Assembly (NCBI GenBank): GCA_039208045.1
Contig: JBCCRH010000410.1
Location: 1-5,247, forward strand
Source of the DNA: JBCCRH01 sp039208045
Lineage (GTDB): Bacteria; Bacteroidota; Bacteroidia; Chitinophagales; Saprospiraceae
Direction of reading: 5' to 3'
DNA length: 5,247 nt
The first letter of the stretch is position 1, and each line of letters starts with the position of its first letter. The position numbers were made by a program, and so were the translations under genes. This document shows positions 1-5,114 of this stretch, one piece after another. Below the pieces are notes generated by a model. The model searched no databases. It was not told the origin of the DNA and worked only from the letters and a program-made list of their open reading frames with translations.

Positions 1-365
1 ATCGTCTGCGGACACACCCATCCACAAAACAAACGCCCATACACCACCGTAAACAAAATAATAAAGACAATAAACGTCAGCATCGCCAGCACAAACAAGT
101 GAAAATCTTGCGGCATAAAATGCAAGCCAAACAAGATAAACTCCCGCTCCAACACATGAAATAGCAAAATAGGAGCGCCATTCACCTTAATAAAAGGCAT
201 CCCAAACAAAAACGCCAGCAGCCCCCAGCTCACCACCGTCCGTGCATTATAAAATCGCCCCTTCGGCTTCTTCGGATAAATCCAAATCCGCTTCCCCGCC
301 TCATCCACCGTGGCAATCTTATCCCGGTACTGCTCCGTATCCTTTATAATCTTATCAGCATCCAT
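1..365 (-). CDS. ccoG: CcoG, cbb3 oxidase assembly protein (5' part, truncated by window edge)
   Basis: This is the N-terminal 121 residues of a CcoG/RdxA/FixG-family membrane protein; the rest lies beyond the left edge. CcoG is a polyferredoxin-like assembly factor, reported to reduce Cu(II) to Cu(I) for CuB insertion into the cbb3 oxidase. Visible here are a charged N-terminus ending in KRIWIYPKKPKGRFYNART (about 25-43), a first membrane segment at about 44-59, a second at about 88-109, and the family signature GRLFCGWVCPQT at 110-121, with Cys114 and Cys118. The ferredoxin-type cysteine clusters should lie in the missing part. The ATG at 365 is the only ATG in this frame before an upstream stop at 420-422. 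It has no clear ribosome binding site, as is common in Bacteroidota. It follows ccoP on the same strand after a 341-base gap, so it may need its own promoter or depend on read-through. The family assignment is firm. Confidence 0.95.
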   Translation of the reverse strand, partial: MDADKIIKDTEQYRDKIATVDEAGKRIWIYPKKPKGRFYNARTVVSWGLLAFLFGMPFIKVNGAPILLFHVLEREFILFGLHFMPQDFHLFVLAMLTFIVFIILFTVVYGRLFCGWVCPQT

Positions 366-478
366 CACAAAAGGGATTATGCAATCGACAGCCTCATCCA
401 GCCCAAGCAAAACGGCCGATCACTAAATCAAAAAATTAAATGTCCTGGGGAGAGGGAGGGAAGGAAGGACGGAGGGAA

Positions 479-661
479 GGAGGACGGAGGGTGGGGGAGG
501 GAGGAAGGACGGAGGAGGTAAGGGCTGGGCTAATTAGTCGCAAGCGACGCGTAGATAGTCAATGGCCAAAAGCAATCGCACCCGCCAACACCTCACCCAA
601 GACCCATCACCCAAAACCCGTAATCCGTAATTCGTCCTCCGTCCCCCACCCCCCGTCCTCC
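479..661. repeat. Long imperfect inverted repeat (26-bp arms) between ccoP and ccoG
   Basis: The arm at 479-504 (G-rich on plus) and the arm at 636-661 (C-rich on plus) are reverse complements at 24 of 26 positions, by hand alignment. They enclose 131 bases. In a ccoP-ccoG transcript the G-rich arm emerges first and could pair with the C-rich arm just before ccoG. Both arms are low-complexity, so part of the match reflects composition. However, the shared GGAGGACGG and GGGTGGGGGA blocks in the same order argue for a real relationship, such as an inverted duplication. Confidence 0.6.
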
Positions 662-706
662 CAAAACTCCCAAACTCCCAAACTCCCAAACTCCTCAACC
701 CCCAAA
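587..706 (-). repeat. Degenerate tandem repeats with 8-base then 7-base period
   Basis: Read on the minus strand from the ccoP stop codon, the sequence splits into five 8-base units (TTTGGGGG, TTGAGGAG, then TTTGGGAG three times; 706-667). A 10-base junction follows (666-657), then about ten 7-base units (656-587). The 7-base units include ACGGGGG, GTGGGGG, ACGGAGG, ACGAATT, ACGGATT, ACGGGTT, TTGGGTG, ATGGGTC and TTGGGTG. Neighbouring units differ by one or a few bases while keeping their phase. This resembles the short heptameric repeats known between genes of some filamentous bacteria, but the family is not identified here. Confidence 0.7.
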
Positions 707-1657
707 CTACTCCCCCCCCCTCATCCCCAACGCCTCATCCACCCCCAAACTATCCGCTTCCATCGTCGCCTGCGGCTCGTACAACTCCCCCTGCGGCTCC
801 TTGCCATTAGGCGGATTCGTGCCCTGCATCGACAAAATGTAGCTTGCTACGCGGTGCATGTCACTAGCGCGCAATTGGGCCTTCCAGGAAATCATTCCCT
901 TCTCCGGCACGCCATATTTGATCGTTTTAAATACATCCTTAATATCGCCACCATGCAGCCAATACTTATCGGTGAAGTTCGGGCCAATCCCTCCTTCACC
1001 AGCAGGGCCGTGGCAACTCACACAGCTGACATCATAGATGCTCTTACCCATAGCTAGCGACTGCTCGTCGGTCAACAGCTCGGCATTCGTTTCATCCACC
1101 AAATTGGCTTGGGTCGCTAGGTACGCTTGTACGCGCTCCTCTGCTTGCTGCATCTCGATTTCGTATTCCTTGGCAGAGCCATGGCCCATATCGGTAAAGT
1201 GGTAGTAGCCCATGTAGAGCACCGCAAAACCGATAGATAGATAGAACATAGCGACCCACCATGGCGGAAGGCTATTATCTAGCTCTTTGATGCCATCATA
1301 GTCGTGGTTGAGTAGGATGTCCTGTTCTTTCTCGATAGGCACCACATTGGTCCACTTCTTGTACTGGCGCTTCCACCAGCTTTCAGTAGGTTGCTTTTTG
1401 GCCTCCAAGAAGGACTCAATGCCCTCTTTCTCGTAAATTTTCAGCTGCTGCACCTGAATCATTGTATTGAGTAAGCTGAACAAGGCGCTCACTGCCCCCA
1501 CAATCACGATAGCTGCGGCAATAAACAAGCCATTGGAGAAAAAGCGCTGGTAGAAGTAAGGGTCAGCATTCACGTCAACAGCTTCCTGTGCCCAACCCAA
1601 GGTCGGCACTACCACCAAGAGCAGCGCCAGTGGATAATATTTGATCTTATTTTTCAT
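707..1657 (-). CDS. ccoP: CcoP, monoheme cytochrome c subunit of cbb3 oxidase
   Basis: This 316-residue protein is the cytochrome c subunit that passes electrons to the CcoNO core. Residues 1-23 look like a signal peptide or signal anchor (hydrophobic 9-20, then GWAQ). A membrane helix lies at about 43-63. The CcoP/FixP N-terminal domain has the hallmark HDYDGIKELDNSLPPWW at 118-134, followed by a helix at about 135-152. A charged, probably helical linker leads to one cytochrome c domain with CVSCH at 212-216 and a likely axial Met255 in KGMISW. Proteobacterial CcoP usually has two CXXCH sites; only one is present here. The start overlaps the end of ccoQ by 11 bases (ATGAAAAATAA), implying coupled translation. 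The last codons (ATG AGG GGG GGG GAG TAG) contain a G9 run at 712-720, so one-base slippage would remove the stop. Family assignment is firm. Confidence 0.96.
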   Translation of the reverse strand: MKNKIKYYPLALLLVVVPTLGWAQEAVDVNADPYFYQRFFSNGLFIAAAIVIVGAVSALFSLLNTMIQVQQLKIYEKEGIESFLEAKKQPTESWWKRQYKKWTNVVPIEKEQDILLNHDYDGIKELDNSLPPWWVAMFYLSIGFAVLYMGYYHFTDMGHGSAKEYEIEMQQAEERVQAYLATQANLVDETNAELLTDEQSLAMGKSIYDVSCVSCHGPAGEGGIGPNFTDKYWLHGGDIKDVFKTIKYGVPEKGMISWKAQLRASDMHRVASYILSMQGTNPPNGKEPQGELYEPQATMEADSLGVDEALGMRGGE

Positions 1658-1847
1658 CTTGGTCAGCAGTTTCAGCGGTGAACGAATAAGAGTCTTCCAA
1701 TGGCATATTTGCCATTTTATTCATCATCTCAGGCTTGCTCAGCAGAGCAGTAACTGCTGCCATGATGAAGATGAAAAAGAACGTCGTGAGGGCAAAAATG
1801 GCCATCCAATTAATATCACCCGCACTTTCTAAAATATACTTATACAT
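1647..1847 (-). CDS. ccoQ: CcoQ-like small subunit of cbb3 oxidase
   Basis: This 66-residue protein has one membrane helix (about 12-36, within INWMAIFALTTFFFIFIMAA) and a polar, acidic C-terminus ending ETADQDEK. It lies between ccoNO and ccoP, the usual place for CcoQ/FixQ, a small subunit that stabilises the complex. Sequence similarity is weak in so short a protein, so the name rests on size, topology and position. The start chosen is the ATG at 1847 (MYKYILESAGDINW), preceded by A-rich AAAAGGTATATAAAG. The frame is open to an ATG at 1895, but that extension (MLAFPAGMAYAKRYIK) looks non-coding and would add charged residues atypical of the family. There are 72 bases between ccoNO and this start, and an 11-base overlap with ccoP. 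Confidence 0.85.
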   Translation of the reverse strand: MYKYILESAGDINWMAIFALTTFFFIFIMAAVTALLSKPEMMNKMANMPLEDSYSFTAETADQDEK

Positions 1848-1919
1848 CTTTATATACCTTTTGGCGTAAGCCATACCAGCCGGAAAAGCCAGCATAGCTT
1901 ACCTGTGTTTTTTGAATGA

Positions 1920-4055
1920 TTAGTTCGTTGCTTGTGCTTTAGGTTTAATATCCGTACCCAGTCGCTGCAAGTAAGCAATCAAGGCTACAATCTCCTTCTG
2001 CTCTAGGTTCGGATCATCGATACCATCCTTGCGTAAGCCCTCCGCAATCTCCGCTGCCTGCTGCTCTAAGTCCGCCGCCGCTTTCTCTTCAAACCCTTCT
2101 GGATACGGCGTACCCAAGAGGCGCAATACCCGAATCTTATCAGCGATATCATCATACTTCAGGTCGTTATCAATCATCCAAGGATAAGGAGGCATGATAG
2201 AGCCTGGCGACATACTAGTTGGATCGAGCATGTGGTTGTAATGCCAGCTGTGCGAGTACTTACCACCTACGCGGTGCAAGTCGGGCCCCGTCCGCTTAGA
2301 ACCCCACAAGAACGGACGATCGTAGATAAACTCACCCGACTTAGAGTACTCCCCATAGCGCTCCGTCTCCGAGCGGAACGGACGCACCATCTGCGAGTGG
2401 CAACCCAAACAACCTTCTTTGATATACAAGTCGCGACCAGCTAACTCAAGTGGCGTATACGGCTTCACCGACTCAATCTTAGGTACATTCTCATCGATTA
2501 AGACCATCGGGAAGATCTCCACCAAACCACCAATCAAAATCGCAATTGTAGAACCCACCAATAATTGTACAGGTCTGCGCTCAATCCAGCGGTGCCAGTG
2601 CTCGCCTTTATGAGGCACATACGCCTTAGGTCTGGCAGGTGCTTCCGCAGGCTCGTAGGCTTGTAGCTTACCGCTGCGTACCGTCTGAATCAAGTTGTAC
2701 ATACACAAGAGGTAACCCGCAATGTATAGCGCTCCACCAATCGCACGTAGGCCGTACATCGGCAAGATTTGTGTAACCGTTTCCAAGAAGTTACCATACT
2801 CCAAGAAGCCATCAGGCGTAAACTGTTTCCACATCAAACTCTGCGTCCAACCCGCGAAATACAATGGAATGGCATAAAACAGAATACCTAAAGTACCAAT
2901 CCAGAAGTGGGCATTGGCCAGCTTCACCGAATAGAGCTTCGTATTAAAAATACGAGGCAATAACCAGTACAATACCCCAAAGGTGAGGAAACCATTCCAG
3001 CCCAAGGTACCAATGTGTACGTGACCAATCGTCCAATCCGTAAAGTGACTAATCGCATTCACCGACTTGATCGAAAGCATCGGCCCTTCAAAAGTAGCCA
3101 TACCATAAGCCGTCACTGCCACCACCATAAACTTCAGAATTGGATCCTGACGAACGCGATCCCACGCCCCTCTCAAAGTCAATAGACCATTCAGCATACC
3201 CCCCCAAGAAGGAGCAATCAGCATAATAGAGAAGACCGTACCCAACGACTGTGCCCAATCCGGCAAAGACGTATATAATAAGTGGTGCGGGCCCGCCCAG
3301 ATGTAGATGAAAATCAACGCCCAAAAGTGGATAATCGACAGCTTATACGAGTACACCGGACGATTCGCCGCTTTCGGCAAGAAGTAGTACATCAGCCCTA
3401 AGTAAGGCGTCGTCAAGAAGAATGCTACCGCATTGTGGCCATACCACCATTGCACCAATGCATCTTGTACGCCTGCAAACACCGGGTAAGACTTCCAAAG
3501 GCTAACGGGTACTTCCAGGTTATTCCCCACGTGCAGCACCGTAATGGTGATCCAAGTAGCGATATAAAACCAAACTGCCACATACAGGTGCTGCTCGCGG
3601 CGCTTCAAAATCGTACCAAACATATTGATACCAAAAACGATCCACACCAAAGCGATAGCAATATCAATCGGCCATTCGAGCTCGGCATATTCCTTCGCGC
3701 TGGTAATCCCGAGCGGGAGGGTAATCGCTGCTGCTAAAATAATCGCCTGCCATCCCCAAAAGTGGATGTTACTCAACAATTTGGAGTACATCGGCGCTTT
3801 ACATAAACGCTGGAGGGAATAATAGACCCCCATGTAAATACCATTACCGACAAATGCAAAAATCGCCGCGTTGGTATGCAACGGGCGGATACGTCCAAAA
3901 GTAGTTTCTGCTAAGCCAAGGTTGGCCTCCGGGAAAACAAGCTGCAAGGCAGCTAACAACCCCACTAAGAAGCCCACCAAACCAAATACGATGGTAGCAT
4001 AAGCAAAATTCCGAACGATGGCATTGTCGTAACTAAACTTTTCTACTTGTGCCAT
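1920..4055 (-). CDS. ccoNO: CcoNO fusion: catalytic subunit I and monoheme cytochrome c subunit II of cbb3 oxidase
   Basis: This 711-residue protein fuses CcoN (about 1-465) to CcoO (about 485-711). CcoN is the oxygen-reducing, proton-pumping core. Its hydrophobic helices carry His60 (RPLHTN) and His347 as heme b ligands, His345 as the heme b3 ligand (IGHVHIG), and His207 (WYGHNAV), His257 and His258 (GPHHLL) as CuB ligands. Tyr251 is placed to be the His-crosslinked tyrosine, and Glu323 (TFEGPM) is the conserved glutamate. From memory these positions match the Pseudomonas stutzeri CcoN numbering. A charged linker at 460-490 leads to the CcoO membrane anchor (about 496-519), then a cytochrome c domain with CLGCH at 549-553 and the probable axial Met621 in SIMPPYPW. 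All catalytic residues are present. The start at 4055 follows A/T-rich sequence without a Shine-Dalgarno and lies 19 bases after the ccoS stop. Such fusions are known in Bacteroidota. Confidence 0.98.
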   Translation of the reverse strand: MAQVEKFSYDNAIVRNFAYATIVFGLVGFLVGLLAALQLVFPEANLGLAETTFGRIRPLHTNAAIFAFVGNGIYMGVYYSLQRLCKAPMYSKLLSNIHFWGWQAIILAAAITLPLGITSAKEYAELEWPIDIAIALVWIVFGINMFGTILKRREQHLYVAVWFYIATWITITVLHVGNNLEVPVSLWKSYPVFAGVQDALVQWWYGHNAVAFFLTTPYLGLMYYFLPKAANRPVYSYKLSIIHFWALIFIYIWAGPHHLLYTSLPDWAQSLGTVFSIMLIAPSWGGMLNGLLTLRGAWDRVRQDPILKFMVVAVTAYGMATFEGPMLSIKSVNAISHFTDWTIGHVHIGTLGWNGFLTFGVLYWLLPRIFNTKLYSVKLANAHFWIGTLGILFYAIPLYFAGWTQSLMWKQFTPDGFLEYGNFLETVTQILPMYGLRAIGGALYIAGYLLCMYNLIQTVRSGKLQAYEPAEAPARPKAYVPHKGEHWHRWIERRPVQLLVGSTIAILIGGLVEIFPMVLIDENVPKIESVKPYTPLELAGRDLYIKEGCLGCHSQMVRPFRSETERYGEYSKSGEFIYDRPFLWGSKRTGPDLHRVGGKYSHSWHYNHMLDPTSMSPGSIMPPYPWMIDNDLKYDDIADKIRVLRLLGTPYPEGFEEKAAADLEQQAAEIAEGLRKDGIDDPNLEQKEIVALIAYLQRLGTDIKPKAQATN

Positions 4056-4074
4056 TGGTAACTAGGTTTTTAAA

Positions 4075-4230
4075 TTATTTTTTGTTTGTTTCCGAATCTT
4101 CCAACAGGATGCGCACCGACGGGGTGTAATCATCATCGTACTGACCACTACGTACGGCCCAGATAAAAGCCAACAAAAAGAAGAGGGCAATAATTAAACT
4201 GACAAGGATAAGTAAGAATATGATCTGCAT
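4075..4230 (-). CDS. ccoS: CcoS, cbb3 oxidase maturation protein
   Basis: This 51-residue single-helix protein matches CcoS. It has a membrane segment at about 3-25, then the family signature FIWAVRSGQYDDDYTPSVRILLED (about 22-45) and a short polar tail. CcoS is needed for cofactor (heme b/CuB) insertion into CcoN, and its gene commonly precedes ccoN. The ATG at 4230 gives MQIIFLLILV, the usual family beginning directly before the helix. An alternative ATG at 4248 would add six residues (MQILIQ). It lies 12 bases after a perfect AGGAGGT at 4261-4267, so the longer form is possible, although Bacteroidota rarely depend on Shine-Dalgarno sequences. The frame stays open to 4425, but that extension has no family resemblance. 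It is the first gene seen in the cluster. Confidence 0.93.
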   Translation of the reverse strand: MQIIFLLILVSLIIALFFLLAFIWAVRSGQYDDDYTPSVRILLEDSETNKK

Positions 4231-4260
4231 CTGTATTAGGATTTGCATGCAAGATACCAG

Positions 4261-4267
4261 ACCTCCT
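4261..4267 (-). promoter_or_regulatory. Shine-Dalgarno-like AGGAGGT upstream of ccoS
   Basis: The minus strand reads AGGAGGT here, a perfect complement to a 16S anti-Shine-Dalgarno. It is 12 bases before the ATG at 4248 and 30 bases before the ATG at 4230. The spacing to 4248 is a little long but usable. The other complete starts in the window lack such a site, so it may mark the longer ccoS form or be chance. Confidence 0.4.
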
Positions 4268-4278
4268 AAAGGCCATAG

Positions 4279-4313
4279 ATGAGCTTTGTCAAGCAGGGGA
4301 GTGACTTTTGTCA
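4279..4313. promoter_or_regulatory. Two CRP/FNR-like dyads upstream of ccoS
   Basis: A perfect TGAC-TTTT-GTCA dyad lies at 4302-4313. A weaker ATGAG-CTTT-GTCAA (TTGAC-AAAG-CTCAT on minus) lies at 4279-4292. Their centres are 22 bases apart, about two helical turns, on the same DNA face. The 5-4-5 layout with a TTGAC half-site resembles CRP/FNR-superfamily operators (consensus TTGAT-N4-ATCAA), which commonly control cbb3 oxidase genes in low oxygen. The minus strand also reads TTGACA at 4292-4287, but no convincing -10 box follows. The role is inferred only. Confidence 0.35.
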
Positions 4314-4329
4314 TCTCAGTGTAAGAGGG

Positions 4330-4408
4330 GGATGGTTGGAGGGTTTTGGAGTTGAGGGGTTTAGGGGTTATATGTTTGATTATTAGTTGGTTAAATCGTT
4401 TGTTGGTG
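4330..4408. repeat. GT-rich, roughly 7-base-periodic tract upstream of ccoS
   Basis: On the plus strand this tract is G/T-rich with units such as TTGGAGG, GTTTTGG, AGTTGAG, GGGTTTA and GGGGTTA, keeping an approximate 7-base phase before it decays. It resembles the tract after ccoP in composition and period, but is G-rich on the opposite strand relative to transcription. It may belong to the same genome-wide class of intergenic repeat. The ccoS leader, if it starts this far upstream, would be C/A-rich here. Confidence 0.45.
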
Positions 4409-4499
4409 GCAGGGCTATTTGCCAATCTCCAAGCGCAAGCGCATCACTAAGGCTAGTTTTTATCTAGGTTTTGTCCAAAAACCCGCCTATTTATGTATG

Positions 4500-4740
4500 G
4501 CAGTCCGTCCGCTTAAGGCGGCCGACCGCGCTATCCGCTACACTCAGCACCCCCAGCCCATGCAGCTACCAAAGCACCTCCCTGGCCGCGCTGGAAAAGT
4601 CTTCGCTCTTCGCTCAGCCTTCTCCAGCGCTGTAGCTGCTATGGGCTAGGGCCACTTCGTACCGCTTCTATCGCTCCTGCATGGCTGTGCTCACTTCGAC
4701 TTCGCTCAGTGAGCTGCCTTGCTCAGCATAGCCCAAGTTC
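4500..4740. repeat. GC-rich REP-like element with nested inverted repeats
   Basis: This GC-rich block sits between AT-rich DNA and has several dyads. The outer arms AGCCCATGCAGCTAC (4555-4569) and GTAGCTGCTATGGGCT (4632-4647) pair with one bulge. Inside them, GCGCTGGA (4588-4595) pairs perfectly with TCCAGCGC (4623-4630). A separate hairpin has 7-bp arms GCTCACT (4689-4695) and AGTGAGC (4708-4714). TGGGCTA (4643-4649) also pairs with TAGCCCA (4729-4735). CTTCGCTCAG occurs twice (4608-4617, 4700-4709). A small CCGC/GCGG dyad lies near 4508-4521. The CACTTCGACTTCGCTCAGTGA stretch resembles a motif that recurs between genes in many Bacteroidota genomes, by recollection. No transposase or long open frame is present. 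Confidence 0.55.
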
Positions 4741-4852
4741 GCCCTTTTCCTTATCTTTACCCCACAAGTTCATTGACATCCCGATACCAACATTTTGTTG
4801 ATTTCAAAAAGCAAGCTGCATACGGTGTCTTTTCTGAAGCAAAAAATCTCCT

Positions 4853-4888
4853 ATTTGCGTACAAGTTTAACATTTGAAATACGCAAAT
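4853..4888. repeat. Perfect 9-bp inverted repeat ATTTGCGTA / TACGCAAAT
   Basis: ATTTGCGTA at 4853-4861 and TACGCAAAT at 4880-4888 are exact reverse complements separated by 18 bases. An inner CAA (4862-4864) can pair with TTG (4874-4876), giving a hairpin with an internal loop. The TGCGTA core recurs at 4944-4949 and 5047-5052, each time inside the exact 9-mer AATGCGTAA. It could be a dyad operator or an RNA hairpin. Confidence 0.5.
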
Positions 4889-4896
4889 CCTGAATT

Positions 4897-4910
4897 TTGA
4901 TGAAAATCGA
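4897..4910. promoter_or_regulatory. FNR/CRP-type box candidate
   Basis: TTGAT-GAAA-ATCGA matches the FNR/Anr/FixK consensus TTGAT-N4-ATCAA at nine of ten fixed positions. It lies in AT-rich DNA, where chance matches are more likely, about 650 bases upstream of ccoS. It would more naturally serve a gene to the right, or an unseen distal promoter. A partly overlapping near-palindrome, ATCGAAATTTTGAT, spans 4906-4919. Confidence 0.3.
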
Positions 4911-5023
4911 AATTTTGATATAGCTATTTTGTGTTATTTGTAATGCGTAAAAACCTGAAAAAAAGTAGCTAACATATAAGCGCTGAGACCACTTTCGGAA
5001 ATCCTGTAAAACGTTAAAAGACG

Positions 5024-5042
5024 TATTTTTAAAATAAAAATA
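5024..5042. repeat. Perfect AT-only hairpin
   Basis: TATTTTTA (5024-5031) and TAAAAATA (5035-5042) are exact reverse complements around an AAA loop. It has no GC pairs, so it would be weak as RNA, and it is not a typical terminator. The composition makes chance occurrence plausible. Confidence 0.4.
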
Positions 5043-5078
5043 TCAATGCGTAAGTGACTGTAGATAAGTTTTATGTGC

Positions 5079-5114
5079 ATTTTTCATATTGAAAAATAAC
5101 ATCTATTTTTCAAT
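5079..5114. repeat. Three-arm set of mutually exclusive hairpins
   Basis: ATTTTTCA (5079-5086) pairs exactly with TGAAAAAT (5090-5097) around a TAT loop. The same middle arm, extended to ATTGAAAAAT (5088-5097), pairs exactly with ATTTTTCAAT (5105-5114) around a 7-base loop, AACATCT. The 8-bp and 10-bp stems cannot form together. Such a layout is formally switch-like, but the low-complexity A/T sequence weakens the case. Confidence 0.4.

Larger units (their letters stand above)
366..706. other. ccoP-ccoG intergenic region, repeat-rich, no gene
   Basis: This 341-base gap has no believable coding sequence. The 447-520 part is almost pure purine on the plus strand (GGAGG, GGACGG and GGAAGG variants). 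The 587-720 part is C/A/T-rich, so the ccoP-ccoG transcript would be strongly G-rich just after ccoP and C-rich nearer ccoG. Between them lies ordinary sequence with a small perfect dyad, GTCGC-AA-GCGAC at 537-548. No T-tailed GC hairpin typical of an intrinsic terminator was found on the minus strand. The role is unknown. Confidence 0.7.

Noticed and set aside
366..706. CRISPR array in the short repeats after ccoP.
   Set aside because: Units are 7-8 bases, contiguous and degenerate, with no spacer structure and no cas genes.
440..1057. A 205-codon open frame on the plus strand.
   Set aside because: It begins in the low-complexity purine tract and then runs antisense through ccoP. Its protein is compositionally odd (RREGG-type stretch, then P/S/T-rich) and resembles no family.
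1877..1893. Small hairpin (GCTGG-CTTTT-CCGGC on minus) between ccoNO and ccoQ.
   Set aside because: It is only five pairs including one G-U, with no T-run after it; too weak to call a terminator or processing site.
3088..3324. A 78-codon minus-strand open frame inside ccoNO.
   Set aside because: It is an out-of-frame shadow of the well-supported CcoN coding sequence, in a region containing CcoN helices and CuB ligands.
4371..4378. TATGTTTG with an upstream TTTG (4345-4348), resembling a plus-strand Bacteroidota promoter.
   Set aside because: It sits within the G/T-rich periodic tract where such strings are expected, and no plus-strand gene follows.
4249..4425. N-terminal extension of ccoS to the ATG at 4425.
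   Set aside because: The extra residues are translated from the periodic repeat and dyad region, have no counterpart in CcoS, and the family start is at the hydrophobic helix.
4419..4649. A 76-codon plus-strand open frame in the GC-rich element.
   Set aside because: It lies inside nested inverted repeats, shows no domain or hydrophobic pattern, and its length is easily reached by chance in GC-rich DNA.
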